64,000 nt of DNA from Candidatus Methylomirabilis sp. (GTDB taxonomy: Bacteria > Muiribacteriota > Ozemobacteria > Ozemobacterales > Ozemobacteraceae): contig DYKG01000009.1 in the NCBI GenBank assembly GCA_020722725.1, positions 1 to 64,000 of the forward strand, read 5' to 3'. The translations under genes were made by a program, and so were the position numbers. The notes below the pieces were generated by a model. The model saw only the letters and a program-made list of their open reading frames with translations. It was not told the DNA's origin and ran no database searches. Position 1 is the first letter of the stretch. Every line of letters starts with the position of its first letter. Positions 17,424-25,391 of this stretch are shown piece after piece.

Positions 17424-17672
17424 TTAAAAGCCCCTTTTCGATTTTATCGCTAAAATAAAATGAGCCACCAGGAAGCATTGGCTCTGGTAGCTCAATAAAA
17501 CCTTCTTTGGCAGAATCCTGGCAATTTCTTCGGGTTTTGATTCTGCGTTAAGTGACAGAGCGCCGGGAATGCTGGTTCCATCATCATATTTCCCAGAGCG
17601 TGCATCGAGGAGGATCAGGGGAACTCCACTGTCAAGCATGGATTTTAGACCCTGAGTATTTGCTGTTGCAGA
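17424..17672 (-). pseudogene. Truncated rhodanese-domain relic
   Basis: The frame is open on the minus strand from 17672 to the stop at 17424. It reads like the first half of a rhodanese domain: NTQGLKSMLDSGVPLILLDA, then SIPGALSLNAE, then SYQSQC, where the active-site loop Cys would lie. The usual C-terminal half (GMKAWxxAG-type) is missing after a stop, and no start or signal is visible upstream, where a TGA closes the frame at 17673. No ribosome-binding site precedes the internal ATG at 17639. It is best read as a decayed sulfurtransferase domain. Confidence 0.55.
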
Positions 17673-17811
17673 TCAATCAGAAGAGGAAAAAATTACTATT
17701 TAATTGAAGAAATTTTTTGCTACTCTTGAGATGACTCATTGAATCCGGCTGTCGACCGGGTGGTCTGATCTCATCTCTTCTATCAGAGAAAATTCCCAGA
17801 TATTGGTCAGG

Positions 17812-17840
17812 TTGCCAAATTTGCCGGTTTGGTGTAGAAT
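17812..17840 (+). promoter_or_regulatory. Putative promoter of arcA
   Basis: TTGCCA (17812-17817) and TAGAAT (17835-17840) are exactly 17 bases apart, ending 36 bases before the arcA start. Both hexamers differ from consensus at one or two positions. No regulator site was recognised. Confidence 0.55.
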
Positions 17841-17876
17841 CTGGCGCGATAAAAACGGTAAAAGCGGGATGAAAAA

Positions 17877-19139
17877 ATGAACAGTGCAACGGAAAAATTC
17901 AATCTGTCAGTGAACTCTGAAGTTGGGGATCTGGAAGGAGTTATTCTTCACACTCCCGGACTGGAAGTTGAAAACATGACCCCGATGAATGTTGAACGGG
18001 CTTTGTACAGCGACATTCTGAATCTTTCGGTCGCAACTTGTGAATACCGGCAGTTGCATGGCGTTCTGAGCGAGGTTGGTCAGGTCTTTCAGGTTCGCAG
18101 CCTGCTGGAAAGAATTCTGCGCAACAGCAAGGTCAGGCAAAGTCTTATCAAAAAAATCTGCGTGAATGAAGGCGCCATCGAAATTTTTGACCAGCTCATG
18201 GAAATGACGGAAAACGATCTTGCTCGCTGCCTGATCGAAGGAGTACTGTTGCAGAAAAATAATCTTAGTCGGTTCCTCAACCGTGAACGCTATTCACTCA
18301 AACCGCTGCACAATTTCTTTTTTACCCGTGATTCTGCCATAACCATTGGTGACAATGTCCTGATAGCCAGTATGGCCAACAAGGTTAGAGCCAGAGAAGC
18401 AATGATTATGGAAGCAATTTTTGACTTTCACCCGATGTTTGACACTCGCACAATCAGCCTCAGTGCTGATCTTGAAATTGCCGGGGCGAGAGTCGAAGGT
18501 GGTGATGTGCTGGTGGCGGCCGAAAACATTCTGTTAATTGGAATAGGATCGCGCACAACTCCGCAGGCGGTCGATTTTCTTATTGATCATTTCTGCCGCA
18601 GTGGGCGCGAGCAACATATTATTGTTCAGGAATTGCCCGGTCATCCTGAATCTTTCATTCATCTGGACATGGTTTTCACTCTTCTTGATCGCGGAACCTG
18701 CATGATTTACGACCCGGTCGTTCTACAACCCAACATGTTCAGAACCGTTCATGTTTTTATTCAGGATGGGCAGGTCAGTGATATCAGAGAAGAGCAGAAT
18801 ATACTAACCGCCCTGGCCGGGCTTGGGATGGAGCTCGAAACAATTTCCTGTGGAGGCTCGTCTGACCCGTGGACTCAAGAGCGCGAGCAATGGCACAGCG
18901 GAGCCAATTTTTTTGCGGTGGCCCCGGGCCGTATTATTGGCTATCGCCGCAATATTGCAACCATAGAAGAACTCGACCGAAAAGGTTTTGCCATTGTCGA
19001 TGCTGCTGATGTGATCGAAAAAAAGGTTGATTTGAACACTTACAGCAAATGTGTCATAACGATTGACGGGTCAGAACTTGCCCGTGGTGGTGGCGGTTGC
19101 CGCTGCATGACCATGCCTTTGCGCCGCCGACCTCTTTAA
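17877..19139 (+). CDS. arcA: Arginine deiminase
   Basis: Hydrolyses L-arginine to L-citrulline and ammonia, the first step of the ADI pathway, used for ATP generation under anoxia or for acid resistance. The 420 residues match the family. Visible are the N-terminal SEVGDLEGVILHTPG, the FFTRDS block, the substrate-binding VEGGDV, HLDMVF with the catalytic His, and the terminal Cys nucleophile in GGGGCRCMTMPL. The gene stands alone: no arcB (ornithine carbamoyltransferase), arcC (carbamate kinase) or arcD (antiporter) lies beside it, so the rest of the pathway must be elsewhere or absent. It converges on the esterase gene 30 bases downstream. Confidence 0.95.
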   Translation: MNSATEKFNLSVNSEVGDLEGVILHTPGLEVENMTPMNVERALYSDILNLSVATCEYRQLHGVLSEVGQVFQVRSLLERILRNSKVRQSLIKKICVNEGAIEIFDQLMEMTENDLARCLIEGVLLQKNNLSRFLNRERYSLKPLHNFFFTRDSAITIGDNVLIASMANKVRAREAMIMEAIFDFHPMFDTRTISLSADLEIAGARVEGGDVLVAAENILLIGIGSRTTPQAVDFLIDHFCRSGREQHIIVQELPGHPESFIHLDMVFTLLDRGTCMIYDPVVLQPNMFRTVHVFIQDGQVSDIREEQNILTALAGLGMELETISCGGSSDPWTQEREQWHSGANFFAVAPGRIIGYRRNIATIEELDRKGFAIVDAADVIEKKVDLNTYSKCVITIDGSELARGGGGCRCMTMPLRRRPL

Positions 19140-19169
19140 GTTTTGACCAGATCAATAAATTGATTTAAA

Positions 19170-20255
19170 TCAACGTTTAAGCAGAAATTCGAGGGGAATT
19201 GCCAGCCGCCTTGCCCATGCTGATTCACAATGAATCGCCTTTTCCTCGAAATATCCCATTAGATTATACCCTTCGATGAAACCAAGATTTTTCAGAAGGT
19301 TCATCATTTTAAAATAGGCTTTAATGATTGGGGGTTCGTATTCTCCTGTATCAAGATAAATCTTCAGATGTTCTGGAACAAAGCTGGTGTTCTTAACCAT
19401 TTCGTAAATTTTGCCATCGGTTTTTCCGAATGCCGAAGAAAGGCAGCCGGCCCCGCCAAAAATGTTCGGCATGAAATACGCCATTTGAAAAGACATCAGT
19501 CCGCCCATTGAAGAACCCATAATATAGGTGTTTTCCGGATCGGTTCGGGCTGAGAAAGTCGAGTCGATAAATGGTTTGACTACATCAACGATGAATTCGG
19601 CATAGGCCCGGCCAGGATCGGAAAATATGTTCAATTCCTGCATCCGGTCTGGAGAATTGGGAATACCGACAACCATGCAATTTCTTATTTTTCTTTGTTT
19701 AATCAGACTGGTGATGGTTTCATCCACTTTCCAGTCCAGTCCGGCAAAAGCGGCGGCAGGTTCAAAAAGATTCTGCCCATCGTGCATGTAGATTACTGCC
19801 TCTGGCTTTACCTCCTCAGGAAGCCAGACTTGAATTGGTCTCTGATAACGAAGACCCGGCGCTGCCAGGTTGTTGAACGTCATAAGTCGCCCGACGACCG
19901 GGTCAGATTCTTTGACCTGCTGGTCGAGCCAGTCGATAATTCTTACCGGTACCGTTTCATCATCGACGACCTTGATTACCAGATTTGACGGTGGCACATC
20001 TTCAGCGGAATAAATGCCCTGGCTTTTCCAGGTTCCTCGGGTTAATTTGCATTCTATGATGCTTTGTATAGGAGCCTTCAGGCTTATCTGATAACGGCTG
20101 GCACTTACTGGTTTTAGCTTTACACCTGATGGGTCCCAGTTCCCCAGCTCAGTCAGGTTGCCAGTAATATAAAGGTGCTCGCCCGGTGGAAGTTCGCTGT
20201 CAAGGGTTATGTCAAGAGTAATTTTACAGGTGGTTTTTAGAGTATTTGATTGCAT
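19170..20255 (-). CDS. Fes/esterase-D-type hydrolase with N-terminal starch-binding-like domain
   Basis: 361 residues. Residues about 8-105 resemble a CBM20/48-type domain (LYITGNLTELGNWDPSG is the characteristic turn). The rest is an alpha/beta-hydrolase of the enterochelin-esterase type. It shows VIYMHDGQNLFE, a GSSMGG nucleophile elbow and a C-terminal catalytic His in the HCESAWARR motif. No signal peptide is visible, so it appears cytoplasmic, which is unusual for a glycan-binding esterase. Possible substrates are acylated sugars, storage polysaccharide or siderophores. No transport or glycan genes adjoin it, and it seems to be a single transcript. Confidence 0.85.
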   Translation of the reverse strand: MQSNTLKTTCKITLDITLDSELPPGEHLYITGNLTELGNWDPSGVKLKPVSASRYQISLKAPIQSIIECKLTRGTWKSQGIYSAEDVPPSNLVIKVVDDETVPVRIIDWLDQQVKESDPVVGRLMTFNNLAAPGLRYQRPIQVWLPEEVKPEAVIYMHDGQNLFEPAAAFAGLDWKVDETITSLIKQRKIRNCMVVGIPNSPDRMQELNIFSDPGRAYAEFIVDVVKPFIDSTFSARTDPENTYIMGSSMGGLMSFQMAYFMPNIFGGAGCLSSAFGKTDGKIYEMVKNTSFVPEHLKIYLDTGEYEPPIIKAYFKMMNLLKNLGFIEGYNLMGYFEEKAIHCESAWARRLAIPLEFLLKR

Positions 20256-20349
20256 TGACTATTAATTTAAAACAAAAATTTGATCTTATCAGGCCCGGCC
20301 GGAACAATGATCTGGCCGGGCAGAATTTGATGATGTGGTGATTTCAAGG

Positions 20350-22302
20350 TTAAAGCGAATTAACCATCAGCTCGGCCACCTTGCGGTTGAATCCTGCCGG
20401 GTCAGGCAGTTGGCCGCCTTCAGCCAGAAGAGCCTGTGCATATAGCATGTCGGTATAATCTTCAATCCTCGAATCTGAGCGGTTGGCGGCGAAAAGCTGT
20501 TGCATCTTGTTGAGAAGCTGATGCCGGGGATTGAGTTCAAGTATTCGTTTGACCGGTGGCACGTCTTTGCCAGAGGCTTTCAGCAGGGCCTCAAGATGCG
20601 GGCTCATGTCGCCTTCTTCGCTTACCAGGCAGGCCGCCGATGAGCTGAGTCTGGACGAAACCCTGACTTCCTTGACATTGTTGGAAAGTTTTTTCTGAAT
20701 GAATTCGAGCAGGGTTTTCCACTCTTCTTCTTTTTGTTTGCGGGTGTCTTCTGCCTGTTTGCGTTCTTCTTCGCTGCCAAGTTCAAGTTTTCCCCTGGCT
20801 GCTGATTGAATTTTCTTTTTGTCAAATTCATTTGAATACTGAACCCACACTTCATCAACCGGGTCAGTCAACAGTAGAACCTCATAGCCTTTTTCTTTGA
20901 AAGCTTCGAGATGTGGGCTGTTTTCGAGCACCTCTCTGCTTTCACCGGCGAGGAAATATATCTTGTCCTGACCTTCTTTCATTCTTTCTGCGTATTCGCC
21001 GATAGTGAACCATTCAGACGGTGAGGCAGTGGTCTGAAACAGGCAGCAGTCGAAGAGTTTGTCACTGTAGGCTGGTTCTTTGAAAAGGCCTTCTTTAATT
21101 ACCGAGCCGAAGTTTTTCCAGAAGGCAATGTATTTTTCCCGGTCTTCTTTAAGAAGTTTTTTGAGGCTGTCGAGAACTTTGCGGGTTACGGTTTTGCGAA
21201 TGGTCTGAATCTGCCGATCCTGTTGCAGAATTTCACGAGAGATGTTCAGTGAAAGGCTTTCAGAATCGACAACCCCTTTTACAAACCGAAGATATTCGGG
21301 AATCAGGTCTTCGCAGTCGTTCATGATGAAAACGCGTTTTACATAGAGATTAATGCCTCTCGATGAGTTGGGCAGGTAAAGATCGAAGCCTGGCTTTTCT
21401 GGAAGATACAGCAGCGCGTTGAATTCATTCGAGGCGCCTTCCGCTTTGAAGGTCATCCAGCGCAAAGGTGCGTTCCAGTCGTGACTTATGTGCTTGTAGA
21501 AATCCTTGTATTCATCTTCGGTCACGTCTTTTTCAGGCTTGAGCCAGATGGCCTTCATGGAATTGAGAACTTCTTCTTCAATGACGGTTTCTTCTTTAGC
21601 CCCTTCTTTGGGTTTGCCATTTTCATCACGTTCGATGTGGGTTCTTTCAACCTTCATGCGAATCGGGTATCCAACAAAGTCAGAATATTTTTTTACGATC
21701 TGGCGAATTGTCCACTCTGCCGTGTAATCCTGGGCATCTTCGTCGTCTTTGTCTTCGGGCTTCAGATAAAGGGTAATGGAGGTGCCATTATGTTCGAGTT
21801 GTGCGTCGGAAATAGTGAAACTGCCCTGGCCGTCCGATTCCCATTTGTGGGCTTCGTTTGTGCCTGCTTTTCGGCTGATCAGTTCGACCTTATCGGCAAC
21901 CATAAAACCTGAGTAGAAGCCAACGCCGAATTGCCCGATGAGTTCCGGGCCCGCTTCTTTTTTCTCGCTGGCTTTTTTGATCATTTCAGCAAATTCACCG
22001 GTGCCTGATTTGGCTATAGTGCCGATGTACTCTATTATTTCGTCGCGGGTCATGCCGATACCATTGTCAGTAATGGTTAGCGTACGATTTTTAGCATCAG
22101 TGGCAATTCTGATGTGCAGATCAGATGTCAGCTGGCGCAGCTCTTCGCTGGTCAAAGAGGCAAATCTCAGCTTGTCGAGTGCATCTGAAGCATTCGAAAT
22201 CAGCTCACGCAGGAAAATTTCCTTATGAGAGTAGACTGAATGAATCATCAGATCGAGAAGCTGCCTTGCTTCTGTTTTAAAATTGTGGGTTGTTGTACTC
22301 AT
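20350..22302 (-). CDS. htpG: Chaperone HtpG (Hsp90)
   Basis: A 650-residue ATP-dependent dimeric chaperone. The N-terminal GHKL ATPase shows ELISNASDALDKLR, DNGIGMT, GTIAKSGT and GQFGVGFYS. The middle domain has the SRGINLYVKRVFIMND-type block, SLSLNISREILQQ and KTVTRK. The C-terminal dimerisation domain follows. Acidic/Lys-rich stretches near 505-530 are normal for the family. It is monocistronic, with the DEAD-helicase gene ending about 100 bases upstream. A promoter and an 11-bp inverted repeat in that gap suggest dedicated, probably stress-linked, control. Confidence 0.97.
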   Translation of the reverse strand: MSTTTHNFKTEARQLLDLMIHSVYSHKEIFLRELISNASDALDKLRFASLTSEELRQLTSDLHIRIATDAKNRTLTITDNGIGMTRDEIIEYIGTIAKSGTGEFAEMIKKASEKKEAGPELIGQFGVGFYSGFMVADKVELISRKAGTNEAHKWESDGQGSFTISDAQLEHNGTSITLYLKPEDKDDEDAQDYTAEWTIRQIVKKYSDFVGYPIRMKVERTHIERDENGKPKEGAKEETVIEEEVLNSMKAIWLKPEKDVTEDEYKDFYKHISHDWNAPLRWMTFKAEGASNEFNALLYLPEKPGFDLYLPNSSRGINLYVKRVFIMNDCEDLIPEYLRFVKGVVDSESLSLNISREILQQDRQIQTIRKTVTRKVLDSLKKLLKEDREKYIAFWKNFGSVIKEGLFKEPAYSDKLFDCCLFQTTASPSEWFTIGEYAERMKEGQDKIYFLAGESREVLENSPHLEAFKEKGYEVLLLTDPVDEVWVQYSNEFDKKKIQSAARGKLELGSEEERKQAEDTRKQKEEEWKTLLEFIQKKLSNNVKEVRVSSRLSSSAACLVSEEGDMSPHLEALLKASGKDVPPVKRILELNPRHQLLNKMQQLFAANRSDSRIEDYTDMLYAQALLAEGGQLPDPAGFNRKVAELMVNSL

Positions 22303-22330
22303 TTCCTGATAATTCCTTTCAAGTTAAGAA

Positions 22331-22381
22331 TGCCGTTAATCCGGCTGAAAATATTTATACCAGATTAACGGCAGGATGCAA
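22331..22381 (-). promoter_or_regulatory. htpG promoter inside an 11-bp perfect inverted repeat
   Basis: On the minus strand TTGCAT (22381-22376) and TATAAA (22359-22354) are 16 bases apart and form a reasonable promoter. The arms TGCCGTTAATC (22373-22363) and GATTAACGGCA (22341-22331) are perfect inverted copies 21 bases apart. The left arm lies in the -35/-10 spacer, the -10 box lies in the loop, and the right arm lies just after the expected transcription start. This geometry suggests an operator. It is not the HrcA CIRCE element. No T-run follows, so it is not a standard terminator for the helicase gene. Confidence 0.6.
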
Positions 22382-22398
22382 GAGGAAATAGCAGGTTT

Positions 22399-23841
22399 TC
22401 AGCTTTTGCGTGGCGGCCGACGACGGCTGAAATTGCGTTTTGGGGCTTGAGAAACCTTTTCTACCGGGATGGGTTCAACTTCTTCAATGTTTTCGCGGCC
22501 TTTTTTGATAAAGCTCTGATGATAGTTGTCGATCAGCATCAGCAGAATTTCTTCGGCATTTTCACCGGCATTGATTTCCTTTAGAACACCTTTGTAGCGC
22601 TTGCTTCTCTCTTTCTGAGCGGTAGTGAATTCACGCAGTTCTGATTCAAGACGGGCAGAAAGCTTTTCGCAAAGCCTGCTTTGAACATGCTCTTCGGTGG
22701 GGGCTTTGCGCTCCTGTAGCATGATTCCCGTTCTGGTTGCGAATTTTTTCAGATCAATGGCTTCCATCTGGTTGACCAGGCTGATGCTGATCCCACGGTT
22801 GCCGGCTCTGGCAGTGCGCCCTGCCCGGTGAATATACTGGTCGGTATCTTTGTGCATGTCGTAAATAAAAACGTATTCTAGATTGCTGATGTCGATTCCT
22901 CGGGCGGCGACATCGGTGGCTACGAGAAAACGCAGATCTTTTTTCTTGAGCTTCGCCATTACAGCTTCTCGGGCGTTCTGGCTGAGGTCGCCGCTTATCT
23001 GGTCTGCGTCATAACCGAATCTTTTCAGCAATGCCGCCACATATTCTACCTCATTGCGGGTGTTGCAGAAAATAATGCCGTTTTGCGGATCTTCAACTTC
23101 GATTATCCGCATCAATGAACGGTCTTTCTGCATTGGATCGACGACATAAAAAATATGATCCATGTTGCTGACGTGGGTGCCATCGCCAGAAAAGCAGAGA
23201 AATTCAGGCTCATGCAGAAATCTCCGGGCCAGGCGCTTGACGCTTTCAGGCATAGTGGCCGAAAACATGGCGGTAACCCTCTTTTTCGGCAGATACTCGC
23301 CGATCTTGACCATATCCTTGTAAAATCCCATTGACAGCATTTCATCAGCTTCGTCAAAAATAAGGTATTTCAAATGCTTCAAATTAAGCGAGCCGCGAAT
23401 CAGATGGTCAAGAATGCGCCCCGGGGTTCCGATTACAATACGAACTCCGTCTTTCAGGGCTTCAAACTGCGGACGATAAGAAGAACCTCCGTAAATCGCA
23501 ACCCCATCCACTTCGATATTGTCGGTCAGGGCTTTGAGTTCGGCATAAACCTGCTGGGCAAGTTCGCGGGTTGGAATAAGCACCAGTGCCTGAGTGGTTT
23601 TGCTCGAGCCGGCCAGCTTTTCGATCAATGGCAGCAGGAAGGCAGCAGTTTTGCCGCTGCCAGTGCGCGACTGCACGATTGCATCGATGCCCTTGAGCAG
23701 ATACGGGGCTACGCCAGCCTGAACCGGCATGGCATCCTGCCAGCCTCTGTTTTTAATAGCAGTGACCAGTTCGGGAAAATACTGGTCAAATTGCATTGGT
23801 TCGAGTTTCTCTGTGTCAGTTTCAATAACTTCTGAATTCAT
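22399..23841 (-). CDS. DEAD-box RNA helicase
   Basis: 480 residues with all helicase motifs: SRTGSGKTAAFLLPL (motif I), PTRELA (Ia), TPGRI (Ib), DEAD in LIFDEADEMLS (II), SATMP (III), and HRAGRTARAG (VI). After the core (about 1-380) comes a charged helical region and a basic Arg-rich tail (KRNFSRRRPPRKS) suited to RNA binding. Relatives act in ribosome assembly, mRNA decay or cold adaptation; the exact subgroup (CsdA, RhlE or CshA) is not decided. Its ATG overlaps the galT stop by four bases (ATGA), so the two are translationally coupled. Confidence 0.93.
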   Translation of the reverse strand: MNSEVIETDTEKLEPMQFDQYFPELVTAIKNRGWQDAMPVQAGVAPYLLKGIDAIVQSRTGSGKTAAFLLPLIEKLAGSSKTTQALVLIPTRELAQQVYAELKALTDNIEVDGVAIYGGSSYRPQFEALKDGVRIVIGTPGRILDHLIRGSLNLKHLKYLIFDEADEMLSMGFYKDMVKIGEYLPKKRVTAMFSATMPESVKRLARRFLHEPEFLCFSGDGTHVSNMDHIFYVVDPMQKDRSLMRIIEVEDPQNGIIFCNTRNEVEYVAALLKRFGYDADQISGDLSQNAREAVMAKLKKKDLRFLVATDVAARGIDISNLEYVFIYDMHKDTDQYIHRAGRTARAGNRGISISLVNQMEAIDLKKFATRTGIMLQERKAPTEEHVQSRLCEKLSARLESELREFTTAQKERSKRYKGVLKEINAGENAEEILLMLIDNYHQSFIKKGRENIEEVEPIPVEKVSQAPKRNFSRRRPPRKS

Positions 23842-24836
23842 CTGGAACCTTTCTTGAGAGCCTTCTTCAGCTGCTCGGCGGCAATCTCGGGTAAAACCGG
23901 ATTGACCGACATCTGAGAGGCAATTTCAAAACCCGCCGGAGTGGCAAGTCTTGGTATTATTCTTAATCTTAAGTGAAAAAATGGGGCACCGCAGTCATCT
24001 TTGGGAGCGCTGTCCCAGACAATGTTGTAGTCAAAGCCGCCAAGCGTTTCATTAAGCGCGACAAGTATTTCTCGGGCGGCATCAGCCATTGCATCGAGTT
24101 CCTGATCGCTTATCAGAGTCAGACTGGTAACATGTGATCTCGGCAAAAGATGCACTTCATAAGGATTTTCGCTGGCATAGGGGCATATTGCGGCTACTCT
24201 TGCCGTCAGCAGAACCAGGCGCTGATCTGCCTCTAATTCTTCTGCTATTAAATCGCAGGATGAACAGATGCCCTCATCGTCGTAATAGCGTCGCGCGCAA
24301 TCTGTTTCCAATCGTATATTGCCCGGAACAATCGGCAGAGCATAAATCTGTGAATGAGGGTGTGGTTGACTTGCCCCGGCGTTTTTCCCACAGTTTTTGA
24401 AAACGATCACCTGAGTAACCCGATTGTCTTTAAAGTGCTCGATTACCCGGTCTTTGTATAATCTGAACAGCATTCTAACCTGGTTTGCCGGTCTGAGATG
24501 AATCGGTGAGCTATGCTCACGGGTTTCAACTATTACTTCAGATTTTCCGAAACCATCTGCGGCAAGTTTGCCCCACTTGTCTTTGCTGCGCTTGGGATCA
24601 AGATCAGACTGAACTGACGGAAATTTATTGGCAAGAACATATTGAGACCAGCCATCTTTGCCGGAATTTACCTGAAAAACCTGGCGATCAGGTGCATCTG
24701 GCCCGGCACAGAAAGGACAATTTACCGCGACCTCGCATTCATCCTCGTGCTTTACCGAAGCAATCGCCTGGGGTCTCTGATTGCGATGGGGCGCAAAGGT
24801 TACCCATTTTTTCGTCAGCCGATGTTGTCGGTACAT
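23838..24836 (-). CDS. galT: Galactose-1-phosphate uridylyltransferase family protein
   Basis: Transfers UMP between UDP-glucose and galactose-1-phosphate (Leloir pathway). 332 residues, two HIT-like halves. A Cys pair near the N-terminus (CPFCAG) and later CSSCD fit the metal site. The active-site HPH is in GASQPHPHSQIYALP. The C-terminal half has NPYEVHLLPRSH. No other Leloir genes (galK, galE) adjoin it. It is co-transcribed with a helicase, so a role in other nucleotide-sugar or nucleotidylyl transfer is possible. It has its own promoter about 110 bases upstream. Confidence 0.88.
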   Translation of the reverse strand: MYRQHRLTKKWVTFAPHRNQRPQAIASVKHEDECEVAVNCPFCAGPDAPDRQVFQVNSGKDGWSQYVLANKFPSVQSDLDPKRSKDKWGKLAADGFGKSEVIVETREHSSPIHLRPANQVRMLFRLYKDRVIEHFKDNRVTQVIVFKNCGKNAGASQPHPHSQIYALPIVPGNIRLETDCARRYYDDEGICSSCDLIAEELEADQRLVLLTARVAAICPYASENPYEVHLLPRSHVTSLTLISDQELDAMADAAREILVALNETLGGFDYNIVWDSAPKDDCGAPFFHLRLRIIPRLATPAGFEIASQMSVNPVLPEIAAEQLKKALKKGSR

Positions 24837-24944
24837 GTTGTGGTTTCCTTCCAGTTCGGCTGTTTTTCCCGGGTGTGAGGTAGAAAAACCTCATGCAATT
24901 CAGGTGGTTTTCAGCCAGAATCTGATTACAGGCAGTCCCTAGCG

Positions 24945-24974
24945 ATTATAGCACTATGGCATATAAATTGCGAA
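24945..24974 (-). promoter_or_regulatory. Putative promoter of galT-helicase
   Basis: On the minus strand TTCGCA (24974-24969) and a perfect TATAAT (24950-24945) are 18 bases apart. The implied leader is about 100 bases, with a small hairpin (TGAGG / CCTCA) and AAGGAAA before the galT start. Confidence 0.5.
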
Positions 24975-25133
24975 ATATATTTTCGGCGATCCTGCAATGG
25001 TCAGGAAGCCCTCGACGCGACGCAAGGCGCTTGTCGATACAGTTCTGGAACTAATTATATTTAACGGGTAACTAACCCTCTTAAATTGCTGTCTCAAAAG
25101 GTTGGAAAGGTTACAGATCTGTGAAGCGCCGTC
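24975..25133 (+). other. Structured gene-free stretch, possible small RNA on the plus strand
   Basis: The 330-base gap between galT and the small membrane-protein gene holds no convincing reading frame. On the plus strand it shows several potential stems. One is TCGAC-GCG pairing with CGC-TT-GTCGA. Another is ATTTAA-C-GGGT around AACTA with ACCC-TC-TTAAAT. The stretch ends in a textbook intrinsic terminator at 25134-25162 that no plus-strand gene explains. I found no clear plus-strand promoter. It does not resemble SRP RNA, tmRNA or RNase P. A non-coding RNA is an inference. Confidence 0.3.
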
Positions 25134-25162
25134 TTCCCTGGACCCACCAGGGAATTTTTTTT
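25134..25162 (+). terminator. Orphan intrinsic terminator, plus-strand orientation
   Basis: TTCCCTGG (25134-25141), loop ACCCA, and CCAGGGAA (25147-25154) form a perfect eight-pair stem followed by eight T residues (25155-25162). Only the plus strand has the T-run; on the minus strand the stem is preceded by A residues. All neighbouring genes are on the minus strand, so the transcript it would end is unknown. Confidence 0.7.
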
Positions 25163-25166
25163 GCCT

Positions 25167-25391
25167 TCATCCTGCCTTCTGATTTTGAGAATCATCGGGT
25201 TCGGCTTTTTCATCAGCCGAGTTGTCATCAGAAACCAGCATTTTTTCAAGAGGGTTTGGCTCTTCTTCATTTTCATCAATTTCTTCAGGTTCTGGTGAGG
25301 GCTTAAAGAAGAGAAGAACCACCAGGAAAGCGATTAGAAAAATCAGATCGCCGACATATTTTACCCAAACCGGGGTTTCAGCCTGATTCAC
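25167..25391 (-). CDS. Small single-pass membrane protein with acidic tail
   Basis: 74 residues from the GTG at 25391, which overlaps the creatininase-family stop as GTGA and has GGAGG nine bases upstream. An ATG 14 codons earlier is possible but lies inside the upstream gene. Residues about 12-30 form one transmembrane helix (DLIFLIAFLVVLLFF). The remainder is strongly acidic and Pro/Ser/Asn-rich, likely disordered. No family is recognised. Tight coupling suggests it works with, or anchors, the creatininase-family enzyme. Confidence 0.65.
   Translation of the reverse strand: MNQAETPVWVKYVGDLIFLIAFLVVLLFFKPSPEPEEIDENEEEPNPLEKMLVSDDNSADEKAEPDDSQNQKAG

Noticed and set aside
17677-17889. A 70-residue minus-strand frame overlapping the arcA start
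   Set aside because: It covers the arcA promoter, has no ribosome-binding site and no recognisable content.
22331-22373. The htpG inverted repeat as CIRCE or as the helicase terminator
   Set aside because: The sequence and spacing differ from CIRCE (TTAGCACTC-N9-GAGTGCTAA), and no T-run follows on the minus strand.
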